A stretch of DNA of 64,000 bases from Neisseria macacae ATCC 33926 (GCF_022749495.1 NZ_CP094241.1:2108001-2172000); one strand, 5' to 3'. Counted from the first letter of the stretch, positions 53,173 through 62,158 are shown. Numbers and translations are program-made. The notes: generated from the sequence alone by a model not told the origin.

Positions 53173-54397
53173 TGCTACGCGCCTTTCTGCGTTTGATGTT
53201 CGCTTGTGCGACGAAATAGTCGAAAATCGGGGCAAACAGGTTGGCAAACAGAATCGCCAACATCATGCCTTCGGGGTAAGCCGGATTGACCACACGGATT
53301 AACACGCACATCACGCCGATTAGCGCGCCGTACCACCATTTGCCGACATTAGTAAAGGAGGCGGAAACAGGGTCGGTCGCCATAAACAGCATACCGATGG
53401 CGAAGCCGCCGACGACCAGATGCCAGTACCAAGGCATGCTGAACATCGGATTGGTGTCCGAACCGATGACGTTAAACAGCGAAGACATGGCAATCATACC
53501 GATCATCACACCGGCAATAATGCGCCAAGAAGCGATGCGGGCAAACACGATAAACGCACCGCCGATTAAAAGCGCCAAAGTGGATACTTCGCCGATAGAA
53601 CCGGGCAAGTTGCCGATAAACGCATCCATCCAAGTGATGGATTGATTGGTAACGGCATTTTTCAGACCTTCCGAACCGTGTGCCGCCCACTGAGCCAACG
53701 CAGTTGCACCGGAATAGCCGTCAACCGCCGTCCAAACGGTGTCACCGGTAATGTTGGCGGGATAAGCGAAGAACAAGAAAGCACGGCCTGCCAGCGCAGG
53801 GTTCATAAAGTTTTTACCCGTACCGCCGAACACCTCTTTCGCAACCACCACGCCGAAGGTAATGCCTAAGGCGGCCTGCCATAGCGGCAGCGTAGGCGGA
53901 ACGATTAAGGCAAACAGAATCGAAGTTACGAAGAAACCCTCGTTGATTTCGTGTTGGCGCACGGTGGCGAACAAGACTTCCCAGAAACCGCCGACGATAA
54001 ATACGGTCGCGTAAATCGGCAGGAAGTAAATCGCGCCGAACAGCATTTTGCCCAACGCGCCCGCTTCAGACGACATATTAATGCCCAAAGCGTTGGCAAG
54101 GGCGTAATGCCAGTCGTTGGCGATGCTTTGTTGCAGCAAATCGGGTGTCAGCGCACCGAATGCCTGCGCGCCGACGTTGTACATGCCGTAAAACATGGCG
54201 GGGAACAAAGCCAGCCACACCAAAATCATCATGCGTTTGGAGTCGAGCGCGTCGCGGACGTGTGCCGCTTTGCGCGTTACCGCGCCGGATGTGTAGAAAA
54301 TCGTCGCCGCAGCTTCATAGAGGGCATACCATTTTTCATGCTTGCCGCCCGGCAGGAAGTGCGGTTCGATTTTTTCCAGAAAATGTTTCAAGCCCAT
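53165..54397 (-). CDS. nqrB: Na+-NQR subunit B
   Basis: 410-residue membrane subunit with about ten helices, holding FMN on the Thr of DGYSGATALAQW and riboflavin, and most likely the Na+ channel. Coupled to nqrA (start within 3 bases of its stop) and nqrC (overlap). Confidence 0.97.
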   Translation of the reverse strand: MGLKHFLEKIEPHFLPGGKHEKWYALYEAAATIFYTSGAVTRKAAHVRDALDSKRMMILVWLALFPAMFYGMYNVGAQAFGALTPDLLQQSIANDWHYALANALGINMSSEAGALGKMLFGAIYFLPIYATVFIVGGFWEVLFATVRQHEINEGFFVTSILFALIVPPTLPLWQAALGITFGVVVAKEVFGGTGKNFMNPALAGRAFLFFAYPANITGDTVWTAVDGYSGATALAQWAAHGSEGLKNAVTNQSITWMDAFIGNLPGSIGEVSTLALLIGGAFIVFARIASWRIIAGVMIGMIAMSSLFNVIGSDTNPMFSMPWYWHLVVGGFAIGMLFMATDPVSASFTNVGKWWYGALIGVMCVLIRVVNPAYPEGMMLAILFANLFAPIFDYFVAQANIKRRKARSNG

Positions 54398-54399
54398 AA

Positions 54400-55743
54400 T
54401 CAGCCTTCCTTCTCAATGGTTTCCAGCACCTTGCGCAACAGCGGGCCGTATTCGTATTTGCCCGGGCAGACGAAGCTGCACAAAGCGAGGTCTTCTTCGT
54501 CCAATTCCAAGCAACCCAAAGCCTGCGCGCTGTCGGTATCGCCGACGATTAAATCGCGCAAAAGCAAGGTAGGCAGGATGTCCAGCGGCATTACGCGCTC
54601 GTAAGTACCAATCGGCACCATGGCGCGGTCGCCGCCGTTGACGGCTGTCGTGAACTTGAAGAGTTTGTTTTTCAGGAAATGACCGAGGGTGGTACGCGTA
54701 ATCGAGTATTTGTCCGGTTGCGGCGCAACCCAGCCGAACAGCTCTTTGCTGCGGCCTTCTTCGATAACGGAAATCTGATTGTGATAGCGTCCCAAATAAT
54801 CATGCGCGCCTTGTGCAATCGCGCCGTTCAATACCGAACCGGAAATCACGCGGTTGTCCGCGTCAACCAATTCGCCGGCGGTAATTTGCGACACCTTCGC
54901 ACCCAAAACGGTACGCAAGAGGCGCGGTTTATTGACTTGCGGACCGCCCAAAGCAACCACGCGCTCGGTATTCAGACGACCTGTGACGAACAAACGCCCG
55001 ATCGCCATCACGTCTTGATAATTGATGGTCCAAACGGTTTTATTCGCGCCGACAGGCTCGATGAAATGAATGTGCGTACCGCTCAAACCCGCAGGATGCG
55101 GGCCGCCGAATTCGTGTGTTTCAATGTTGGCGGCGTTTTCAGACGGTACGTCCGCACCGGCTGCTTTACAAACATGGATTTTGCGTTCGGTCAGACGGCT
55201 CAACACCAGCAAACCTCGTCTGAAATCCTCGGCGGCTTCTTTGATCACGACCACAGGGTCTGCCGCCAGCGGATTGGTGTCCATCGCATTGACGAAGATG
55301 GCGAACGGCTCGGCATCAACGGCAGGGATTTTGCTGAACGGACGGGTACGCAGCGCAGTCCACAAACCGGATTGAATCAGATTGCGGCGCACTTCTTCGC
55401 CGCTTAAGTTTGCCAACGCATCGGGCGCGTAGCGTTCGAACTCGATTTCGTCATCGCCCTCAACGGCAATCACGACCGACTGAAGCACGCGCTTTTCACC
55501 GCGGTGAATCGCGGCGATTTTGCCGGAAGCCGGCGCAGTAAACACCACGCCCGGATTTTTCTTGTCTTCAAACAGCACTTGGCCTTTTTTGACGGCATCG
55601 CCTTCCTTGACTTTCATCGAGGGGCGCATACCGGCATATTCTTCGCCAAGCAACGCGACTTCGGTAATGGCCGGACCGTCGTAAACGGCTTGCTCCGGTC
55701 TGCCCGCGATGGGCAGGTCTAGGCCTTTTTTGATTTTAATCAT
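54400..55743 (-). CDS. nqrA: Na+-NQR subunit A
   Basis: 447-residue soluble ubiquinone-associated subunit facing the cytoplasm; first gene of nqrABCDE(yciI)F. Family segments: MIKIKKGLDLPIAGRPEQ, GMRPSMKVKEGDAVKKGQVLFEDKKNPGV and MVPIGTYERVMPLDILPTLLLRDLI. Internal DUS at about 54975 (GRLNTER). The operon promoter should lie in 55744-55850; not resolved. Confidence 0.97.
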   Translation of the reverse strand: MIKIKKGLDLPIAGRPEQAVYDGPAITEVALLGEEYAGMRPSMKVKEGDAVKKGQVLFEDKKNPGVVFTAPASGKIAAIHRGEKRVLQSVVIAVEGDDEIEFERYAPDALANLSGEEVRRNLIQSGLWTALRTRPFSKIPAVDAEPFAIFVNAMDTNPLAADPVVVIKEAAEDFRRGLLVLSRLTERKIHVCKAAGADVPSENAANIETHEFGGPHPAGLSGTHIHFIEPVGANKTVWTINYQDVMAIGRLFVTGRLNTERVVALGGPQVNKPRLLRTVLGAKVSQITAGELVDADNRVISGSVLNGAIAQGAHDYLGRYHNQISVIEEGRSKELFGWVAPQPDKYSITRTTLGHFLKNKLFKFTTAVNGGDRAMVPIGTYERVMPLDILPTLLLRDLIVGDTDSAQALGCLELDEEDLALCSFVCPGKYEYGPLLRKVLETIEKEG

Positions 55744-56095
55744 AGATTTGCATTACTTGTGATGAGTTAAACAGAATAAAATGTTCCAACTTTTCAGACG
55801 ACGTTTGAAATGGCAAAGCATGGGGAAGGTCGTCTGAAAGTAAAGCCTTACTTACGGAAAACAACAATTAAATGAAAACTGTAAAACGTTTGATTTTAGC
55901 AGGAACAGTCCGCCTTATGTCAGATTTACGAAGATTTTTTCCAGCTTCCTGCCCCGAATCCCGCGCAAAGCAGCCCTCCAATAAAATTACAAGATATTGA
56001 TGCCCCAAATTAATCCCTGGCAGAATACAAAAAGGTCGTCTGAAAACCGAATCAATAAGAATCAGGTTTTCAGACGACCTTTTGAAGTTTAGGAA
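55744..56095. promoter_or_regulatory. nqr promoter region
   Basis: 352 bp, AT-rich, between nqrA and the NhaD-like gene (both minus strand). It holds a DUS pair at 55792-55840 (TTTTCAGACGACG facing AAGGTCGTCTGAAA) and the next gene's terminator near its right end. A promoter for nqrA is expected near 55750-55790 but no clean -35/-10 was found. Confidence 0.4.
56029..56084. terminator. DUS inverted-repeat terminator after the NhaD-like gene
   Basis: AAAAGGTCGTCTGAAAACC faces GGTTTTCAGACGACCTTTT with an 18-base loop, just after the stop of the antiporter gene (minus strand). Confidence 0.85.
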
Positions 56096-57517
56096 TCAGA
56101 ACAACTGCCAAACGAAGAAGATCAGCGTGTGCAGTATAAACAGCGGAATCAATACCCCCACCGACCACATCATATAACCGAAGAAAGTCGGCATCGGCAC
56201 GCCGCGCTGCTCGGCAATCGCTTTAACCATAAAGTTCGGCGCATTGCCGATATAAGTGAGCGCACCCATAAACACCGAACCCATAGATACTGCCAACAGT
56301 GAATGGAACAGATGCCCCGTCATCAGCGCCTGAGCATCGCCGCCCGCCATATTGAAGAACACCAGATAAGTCGGCGCATTATCCAAAAATGCGGACAACA
56401 AACCGCTCATCCAGAAATACATCGTATTAATCGGATTGCCCGAAGCGTCATGCACCAACGACACCACTGCGCCCAGCGCACCCGCCTCGCCTGCCTTCAA
56501 AATCGCCAAAACAGGGGAAATCGTAATGAAAATACCCAAAAACAGTTTGCCCACTTCGGCAATCGGGTCGAAATTGAATTCATTGCCCGCCCTGACCTGT
56601 TTGGGCGTAATCAGCAGCGAAACCATGGTCAGCACCAGCAAAATCACATCGCGCACCAAGTTTTGCAACGCATAGTGGCTGCCTAAAATCTCAAAACCCG
56701 GATGATCGGGCTTCCACAAGCCGGACAGCAAAACCGCACCGACCACGCCCGCCAGCAGCAGGAAATTCCATTTGCCGGCAATGCGCAAATCTTCATCGAC
56801 CTCCTCTTCCTGACGAATCTGTTCCACATTGGCTTCACGCGCGTGATAACGGCTGTCGATAATATAAAACACCAGCAACAGCACCACCGTACTGATCAAT
56901 ACGGGCATCAACATGTGTTTTACCGTCCACATGAAATCCACGCCCTTCAAGAAGCCCAAAAACAGCGGAGGATCGCCCAACGGCGTCAGGCCGCCGCCGA
57001 TGTTTGCCACCAAAAAGATAAAGAATATAACAACATGCACCTTATTCTTGCGGTAATGATTTGCTTTCAGCAGCGGACGAATCATCAGCATTGCCGCACC
57101 GGTCGTCCCCATAAAAGACGCCATCACCGTCCCCGCCGCCAGCAACCCGGTATTCAACGCAGGCGTACCATTGAGCTTACCCCAAACCAAAATCCCGCCC
57201 GAAATCGTGTACAAAGCCAAAAGCAGCAGGATAAAGGGGATATATTCCTCAACCAACGCATGAGCAACCGTATGCACACCCGCTCCGAAACCGAACACAA
57301 CGGCGAACGGAACCAAAAACAGCAGCGTCCAAAACGCCGTAATCTTGCCGAAATGGTGATGCCAGGTATGCGCGAAAAAGAGCGGACCCAACGCGATAGA
57401 CAAAAGAATCAACGCGAACGGCGCACCCCAAAACAGACTGAGCGTCGCGCCGTCAAAATCAGCGGCGTGAGACACAGCGGGAAGCAGGATGAGGGATAGA
57501 ATTGGTAAGCGGCGCAT
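56096..57517 (-). CDS. NhaD/ArsB-superfamily antiporter
   Basis: 473-residue membrane protein with about 12 segments and a probable cleavable N-terminal signal (ending SHAADFDG). The conserved GGGLTPLGDPPLFLGFLKG and SAFLDNAPTYLVFFNMAGG motifs are those of the NhaD/CitM ion-transporter superfamily; the first loop contains the Asp of the transport site. It is probably a Na+/H+ antiporter, given NQR and PutP next to it, but substrates of this family vary (citrate, arsenite, sulphate). Upstream of nqr in the same direction. Confidence 0.88.
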   Translation of the reverse strand: MRRLPILSLILLPAVSHAADFDGATLSLFWGAPFALILLSIALGPLFFAHTWHHHFGKITAFWTLLFLVPFAVVFGFGAGVHTVAHALVEEYIPFILLLLALYTISGGILVWGKLNGTPALNTGLLAAGTVMASFMGTTGAAMLMIRPLLKANHYRKNKVHVVIFFIFLVANIGGGLTPLGDPPLFLGFLKGVDFMWTVKHMLMPVLISTVVLLLVFYIIDSRYHAREANVEQIRQEEEVDEDLRIAGKWNFLLLAGVVGAVLLSGLWKPDHPGFEILGSHYALQNLVRDVILLVLTMVSLLITPKQVRAGNEFNFDPIAEVGKLFLGIFITISPVLAILKAGEAGALGAVVSLVHDASGNPINTMYFWMSGLLSAFLDNAPTYLVFFNMAGGDAQALMTGHLFHSLLAVSMGSVFMGALTYIGNAPNFMVKAIAEQRGVPMPTFFGYMMWSVGVLIPLFILHTLIFFVWQLF

Positions 57518-57996
57518 TGTTTTTCCTTGTTTTTTTTAATTTTTCTTATGGACGAAAAGCCTAGACAAAAACATCCGCACAATGCCGTGAAATCAAACAA
57601 AAACGTCTGCAACCAACCTTGGCATCAAGCAGCGGAGTGTTGCCATATGTAAAAACCTTGTTTGATTGTAAGTGAAAACCCCGCCCCAAACCAGTCAAAA
57701 TAACCGACCGCCCTACCTTGTTTCTCAATATTCAATCCCCTATTCCACCATGTCTGCCGAATCAGATTTTCAAAATCCTTTTGAAAATAAAATGCTAGGT
57801 CAAAACAATGTAAACTATCAAAATATAACTTTAGATTTATTTTTCCAAACATTTACATTTAGTCCATTGGACAGGAAATTATCGGTCACCGAAATCCGCT
57901 TTCCACCCAAAGCAGCAAACCACAGTCAAAACAAGTCTACCGCGGCAGTACAACCCAAATGATCAATATAAAGCCGGTCGGCAATAGCAGACACAT
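57518..57996. other. Long intergenic stretch before the tRNA
   Basis: 479 bp with no convincing gene. Short open frames exist on both strands (plus 57672-57962; minus 57625-57852) but have no RBS, no recognisable family and overlap each other, so they are not called. It may be debris of an old insertion. Confidence 0.4.
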
Positions 57997-58103
57997 TATA
58001 GTGGATTAAATTTAAATCAGGACAAGGCGACGAAGCCGCAGACAGTACAGATAGTACGGCAAGGCGAGGCAACACCGTACTGGTTTAAAGTTAAGCCACT
58101 ATA
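57997..58103. repeat. Correia element (short form, 107 bp)
   Basis: Ends at TATAGTGGATTAAAT and a slightly imperfect inverted copy (GCCACTATA instead of TCCACTATA). The short class lacks the internal block, as at 10.05 kb. It lies 63 bp upstream of the tRNA gene. Confidence 0.92.
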
Positions 58104-58119
58104 TCTTTTTCAGACGACC

Positions 58120-58147
58120 TTGTAAGCGGAATAATTTATGATACAAT
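58120..58147 (+). promoter_or_regulatory. tRNA promoter
   Basis: TTGTAA at 58120-58125, 16 bases, TACAAT at 58142-58147; the tRNA begins 18 bases after the -10 box. Correct strand and distance. It begins inside the last base of an inverted DUS (58107-58120). Confidence 0.6.
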
Positions 58148-58165
58148 ACGCCCCTACTCTTGAAC

Positions 58166-58241
<76 letters not shown>

Positions 58242-58247
58242 ATCAAA

Positions 58248-58421
58248 TCAATGCCTTGCGTAAGCAAGGTATTTTTTCATGTCGCAATTGTGTCCAATTT
58301 GTGTCTGAAATCGCCCGATTCCGTCCAATACCGCAGCATGGGCTTGAAGATATTCCGCCGACAAATTCGCTAAATCATTCCCTGCCTGATTTGCCTGCCT
58401 CAGGGCAAACCCATGCAGCTC
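58248..58421 (-). pseudogene. Possible C-terminal remnant of a tyrosine integrase
   Basis: An open minus-strand stretch encodes ELHGFALRQANQAGNDLANLSAEYLQAHAAVLDGIGR (in part), then FQTQIGHNCDMKKYLAYARH. The piece LANLSAEYLQAHAAVLD recalls the end of phage integrases after the catalytic Tyr (RYAxLSxExLxxAVxxLD), but the Tyr itself is missing. There is a stop upstream and no start. Integrase at the 3' end of a tRNA is the usual place, so it may be the scar of a lost element. Weak evidence. Confidence 0.3.
58252..58275 (+). terminator. Terminator after the tRNA
   Basis: CCTTGC, loop GTAA and GCAAGG form a short stem followed by TATTTTTT. About 12 bases after the CCA end; no DUS involved. Confidence 0.82.
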
Positions 58422-58448
58422 CTAGTGCCAATCTAGTGCAATCTAATC

Positions 58449-58493
58449 AAAACGTCGTCTGAAAATCGACAATTCGTTTTCAGACGACGTTTT
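58449..58493. terminator. Variant-DUS inverted-repeat terminator after the TetR gene
   Basis: AAACGTCGTCTGAAAA faces TTTTCAGACGACGTTT, with the same ACGTCG variant as at 12.67 kb. It ends transcription of the TetR gene (minus strand). Confidence 0.75.
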
Positions 58494-58534
58494 ATGAGAA
58501 ATGCAGCGAATCTCTTTCACCTTCGCCAAAAAAC

Positions 58535-59176
58535 TCAATCCCCTCCCTCGTTCCTTCCTTCTTCTCCCGCCAAGCCGTGCAGCAGCAATCCCAATACGTC
58601 TTGAGGCAGCTTTTGCGGCGCAGCGGCATAAAGCGCGGCCAGTTGCGGATGGCGCATCAATATATCCGCCTGACGGATGAACAGGTCGATGAGTTCCACC
58701 GGCAAATCGGGCTGGATCAGGCGGCGTTGTTGCAGGGTATGGAAGAAACCGCGCATAAAGGCGTATTTTTCTTCGTTCAACTCATGGAAAAACCGCTCCA
58801 GCTCCAAATCGGTATTTTCTTCAATATCGCGCAGAAAGGCGGCGGAATAAAGCTCGTCGAACGACTGCCGTTGCAGGGCGAACACGGCTTCAGCGGCTTC
58901 ACGCAGGCTGCATTGCCGTGCGAGCAGGTTTTCGAATTCGGCACGGACGCGGTTTTTCTGTTTGGTAACGATTTCCTGCAAGAGCGCGTTTTTACCGCTG
59001 TAATATTTGTAAAAGGTAACGCGGCTGACGGCGGCCTCGGCGCAGATTCCGCCTACGGATACGGCGGAAAAGCCGTGTTCGTGGAACAGGCGGCGGGCGG
59101 TGTCGGCGATGGTTTGTTGTTTGCTGGCGGTCATGACGGTAGAAAGGTCTTGATTTTGTTCATAAAGGGTTTTCAT
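58535..59176 (-). CDS. TetR-family transcriptional regulator
   Basis: 213 residues. N-terminal helix-turn-helix (TIADTARRLFHEHGFSAVSVGGICAEAAVSRVTFYKYYSGKNALLQEIV) is the TetR signature; the C-terminal helical part is the ligand domain, here unusually rich in Leu and Arg. Divergent from the TonB-dependent receptor, with a 401 bp shared gap, so it may control that receptor; the target is not proven. The start is ATG 59176; an in-frame TTG five codons upstream is also possible. Confidence 0.88.
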   Translation of the reverse strand: MKTLYEQNQDLSTVMTASKQQTIADTARRLFHEHGFSAVSVGGICAEAAVSRVTFYKYYSGKNALLQEIVTKQKNRVRAEFENLLARQCSLREAAEAVFALQRQSFDELYSAAFLRDIEENTDLELERFFHELNEEKYAFMRGFFHTLQQRRLIQPDLPVELIDLFIRQADILMRHPQLAALYAAAPQKLPQDVLGLLLHGLAGEEGRNEGGD

Positions 59177-59229
59177 TAAAGTTATCCGCAAGTCGGATAC
59201 CCATCATATTTCCCCACGGCGGCAATGGC

Positions 59230-59400
59230 AATACGGCGGCGTTTCAGACGACCTCTTTCCCTGTCCCTCCTCTCTGCCCTACGGATGAGGGCTGTCGGAT
59301 ACTTGGCAAGCCAAATTCATAAAGGTCGCAGAATCGCCCTCCCCCAACCTTCTCCCGCCGAACGGGAGAGGGAATTGTTTTTAGATGGTTCACTATAAAA
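59230..59400. repeat. DUS and CCCTCTCCC-type repeat in the tetR-receptor gap
   Basis: A single AG-mucDUS at about 59243-59256, then a hairpin TCTCCCG-CCGAA-CGGGAGA (59351-59369) inside a GCCCTCCCCCAACC sequence similar to the short inverted repeats spread in many genomes. No gene. Function unclear. Confidence 0.55.
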
Positions 59401-59413
59401 AGGGGGAAGTAAA

Positions 59414-59457
59414 GTGAATGATAAACACTTGCATTCCTGTTTTTTGTTTCTTATACT
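59414..59457 (+). promoter_or_regulatory. Receptor promoter overlapping a Fur-like box
   Basis: TTGCAT at 59429-59434 and TATACT at 59452-59457 with a 17-base spacer make a good sigma70 promoter for the TonB receptor. The sequence 59414-59432 (GTGAATGATAAACACTTGC) agrees with the Fur consensus at 13 of 19 positions and overlaps the -35 box, as expected for iron repression. Confidence 0.55.
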
Positions 59458-59484
59458 TTACATTAATAGTTTGTTTTATGTAAA
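59457..59484. promoter_or_regulatory. Inverted repeat downstream of the receptor promoter
   Basis: TTTACAT at 59457-59463 and ATGTAAA at 59478-59484 with a 14-base spacer. It may be a TetR operator, given the divergent TetR gene. It lies just beyond the promoter -10. Confidence 0.4.
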
Positions 59485-59554
59485 TGTGTAAACAACAAAT
59501 ATTTGCATATCGACGGAGCGGTTGGATTGTCTGATGTTCAATCCGCCCCGACGT

Positions 59555-59566
59555 ATGCCGTCTGAA
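59555..59566 (+). other. AT-DUS (meningococcal/gonococcal dialect)
   Basis: ATGCCGTCTGAA, exactly the 12-base AT-DUS of N. meningitidis and N. gonorrhoeae, 11 bases upstream of the receptor ATG. It is the only full AT-DUS I noticed in the window. Confidence 0.9.
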
Positions 59567-59577
59567 AGGATAAGGAA

Positions 59578-61623
59578 ATGCAGAAACCCGCCCTCCGCCG
59601 CCTGCCGCTGCTGCTTGCCGCCGCCTTTGCCTCCGAATGGATTTATGCCGCCGATGCGGCGCAAGATGCGGAACAGGTGCAGTTGGAAGAAGTCGTCGTA
59701 ACCGGCGAACGCACCAACCGCAGCGGCTTTGAAACTGCCACGTCCAACCGCGTTTTCACCACGCCCAACATCGACCGCAGCGGCCACAACCTTTCCGCGA
59801 CCGACCTGCTCAAACAGACCGTGAACACGGTGGACTTGGGCAGCGGCAACGATTTGCCGACCGTGCGCGGCGTGGACGGCTCCGGCCCCGCTGTCGGCGC
59901 AGTGGCGTTTTTCGCGGGCACGCGGCCGCGCCTGAACCTGTCCATAGACGGCCGCTCCGCCACTTACAATGAATTCGCCTTCGGCACGCAGTCGCTGTGG
60001 GACATGCAGCAGGTGGAAGTATTGCGCGGGCCGCAAAGCCATGTACGCGGGCAGAACGCGGTGGCTGGCGCGGTGGTGATGCGTTCTAAAGATCCGACCG
60101 ACGAATGGGAAGGCGCGCTGCGCTTGGGTTTGGGCAACCAGAAAACGCGTAATGTCGCCGGCGTAGTGTCCGGCCCGATTGTGAAAAACAACCTTGCCTT
60201 CAGATTGAGCGCGGAGCGGCAGCAACGCGAAAGTTACGAGCCGTTCGTATCCTACGAGCCGACCGGCAACCCGCGCCGCGTGGAAAACACCAACGTGCGC
60301 TTCAAACTCCTGCTCACGCCCGAAAACCATCCCGATTTTTACAGCCGCCTGACGCTGAACCACATCCGTTCGCGCGCGCCGCAAAACGAAATCATGGGCA
60401 ACACCGCCAGCCGCCGTTTTTTAAAAGAAAAGCCCGTGTTCGTAACCGGCTCGACATCGGGCATCTGGGACGTATCGTGGCAGCTTAACGACTATCTGAA
60501 ACTGGAAAACAAACTGGTTTACGGCCGCTACCACAACGAGCGGCTGCACCTGCCGATGACCATCAGCCCGCAAGGCGTGCCCGCAGAACTCAAAGGCCGT
60601 GAACTGCAATGGGAGCCGGTATTGCATTTTTCCAACAAAGGCCGTCTGAAAGGCCTTGCCGGACTGCACTACTTCCGCAGCAAACAAGACGAATGGGTAG
60701 ATATCCGCAGCGTCGGCGGCCGCAACACCTTTGACGATCGCAACAGCGTGCGCGCCCTGTTTGCCGAAACCACATACAGCCCCAGCGAAAAATGGGACAT
60801 CACGGCCGCCGCCCGCATTGAAAAAGAAACGCACAAACGAAGCGGCGGCAGCGGCGCGCTGCACCTCGATTTAGACAAAGGCCAGACCGTGTTCCTGCCC
60901 AAAATCGACATCGCCTTCAAACCCACCGACCAATGGGTCAGCGGCATCAAAGCCGCGCGCGGCTACAACCCCGGCGGCGCGGGCATCACCTTCGGCCGCC
61001 CCGTCGTAACCTACACTTATGAACCCGAATATGTGAACAACTACGAGTGGTACACCCGCTGGCGCAGCGCAGACCGCCGCCTGCAACTCTCCGGCAACCT
61101 GTTCCTGAACCACTACCGCGACATGCAGCTCCCCTTCTATCTCGGCACCAACTCCGTCGTCATCCGCAACGCCAAAAAAGTCCACACCTACGGCGCAGAA
61201 CTCGCCGCCGACTGGCAGGCGACCGACAGCCTGAAACTCACCACCGGACTGGGGCTGCTCAACACCAAAATCAAAAGCTATCCCGACAGCGGCATCGAAG
61301 GCAACAAACTCGGCCGCGCGCCCAAATACACCGCCAACATCGGCGTGAAATACCTGAACGACAAAGGCTGGGAAGCCGGCGGCGACGTGCGCTTCTACGG
61401 CGGCTACTACTCCGCCGCCGACAATGCCGAATCAGGCAAAATCGGCGCATACAACCAAGTCAACCTCTACACCGCCTACAACTTCAAACAAGGCCGCGTC
61501 TCGCTCTACGCCGACAACGTGTTCAACCGCCGCCGCCCCATATTCATTTCCAGCGCCGACCGCCAAGACGCGCTCTACCAACGCCCCAGAAGCGTAGGCG
61601 TGAGCGCGGAATGGAAGTTTTAG
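59578..61623 (+). CDS. TonB-dependent outer-membrane receptor
   Basis: 681 residues with signal peptide (MQKPALRRLPLLLAAAFASEWIYA), a TonB box in EVVVTGERTN, plug motifs (LPTVRGVDGSGPAVGAVAFF, VEVLRGPQSHVRGQNAVAGAVVM) and a beta-barrel ending in Phe (GVSAEWKF). Probable role is uptake of a ferric siderophore or other iron or metal complex; no ligand motif is clear. A Fur-like box and TetR regulator are upstream. An AT-DUS (59555) and an internal AG-DUS (60639-60650, KGRLKGLAG) differ from the local dialect, suggesting import. Confidence 0.92.
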   Translation: MQKPALRRLPLLLAAAFASEWIYAADAAQDAEQVQLEEVVVTGERTNRSGFETATSNRVFTTPNIDRSGHNLSATDLLKQTVNTVDLGSGNDLPTVRGVDGSGPAVGAVAFFAGTRPRLNLSIDGRSATYNEFAFGTQSLWDMQQVEVLRGPQSHVRGQNAVAGAVVMRSKDPTDEWEGALRLGLGNQKTRNVAGVVSGPIVKNNLAFRLSAERQQRESYEPFVSYEPTGNPRRVENTNVRFKLLLTPENHPDFYSRLTLNHIRSRAPQNEIMGNTASRRFLKEKPVFVTGSTSGIWDVSWQLNDYLKLENKLVYGRYHNERLHLPMTISPQGVPAELKGRELQWEPVLHFSNKGRLKGLAGLHYFRSKQDEWVDIRSVGGRNTFDDRNSVRALFAETTYSPSEKWDITAAARIEKETHKRSGGSGALHLDLDKGQTVFLPKIDIAFKPTDQWVSGIKAARGYNPGGAGITFGRPVVTYTYEPEYVNNYEWYTRWRSADRRLQLSGNLFLNHYRDMQLPFYLGTNSVVIRNAKKVHTYGAELAADWQATDSLKLTTGLGLLNTKIKSYPDSGIEGNKLGRAPKYTANIGVKYLNDKGWEAGGDVRFYGGYYSAADNAESGKIGAYNQVNLYTAYNFKQGRVSLYADNVFNRRRPIFISSADRQDALYQRPRSVGVSAEWKF

Positions 61624-61640
61624 ACGGTGCTGAAATGATG

Positions 61641-61656
61641 GAGGTCGTCTGAAACT
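61641..61656 (+). other. Single AG-mucDUS after the receptor
   Basis: GGAGGTCGTCTGAAAC, the local dialect, directly after the receptor stop, not paired. Confidence 0.8.
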
Positions 61657-61730
61657 ATCGTAAAAACCGACTGCCGTCATTAGCTTACGCAAGTCCGCTT
61701 CGCTACCCCCAAAACACCCAAAGGAACCCC

Positions 61731-62129
61731 ATGCACTACTTCACCCCCGCCAAAACCCTGCCCGAAGGCACCATCTATCTGACCGACCTGACCCACGTCG
61801 CCGACTTCGCCGACTGGCTGACCGAATTCGAAACCCTGTTAGACCAAAACCCCCGCCTCGCCACCGTCTGCACCCCCATGCGGCGGCAGGTAAGCGACGA
61901 ACAGCGCATTGCCGACCGCAAAACCTACATCGAATGGATAAAGGCACACCGGCCGCAACTCGCCGAACGCTGCGCCGCCATGCTCCTCATCGAACCCGAC
62001 GCGGCGCAACTGGCGTTCTTCCGCGAACAATCGTCCAAACTCGCCCCCGCGCTGGGCGTGAACTACATCGTCGAAGCCGACGAGCAAACCGCCATGCTGC
62101 GGGCGGAAGAAGCGTTGAAGATCGTCTGA
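61731..62129 (+). CDS. Hypothetical protein downstream of the TonB receptor
   Basis: 132-residue soluble protein, no signal, mostly helical (TDLTHVADFADWLTEFETLLDQNP, RPQLAERCAAMLLIEPDAAQLAFFREQSSKL). Unknown family. 107 bp from the receptor in the same direction and without a terminator between, so likely cotranscribed and perhaps part of the same uptake system. A DUS variant (GATCGTCTGAA) covers the last codons. Confidence 0.75.
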   Translation: MHYFTPAKTLPEGTIYLTDLTHVADFADWLTEFETLLDQNPRLATVCTPMRRQVSDEQRIADRKTYIEWIKAHRPQLAERCAAMLLIEPDAAQLAFFREQSSKLAPALGVNYIVEADEQTAMLRAEEALKIV

Positions 62130-62158
62130 AAACAGAATCCATGCTCCGGCAGCGGCTT

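Noticed and set aside
57625..57962. Two overlapping short open frames, one per strand
   Set aside because: No RBS, no recognised family and overlapping each other. They are in an AT-rich, probably non-coding stretch.
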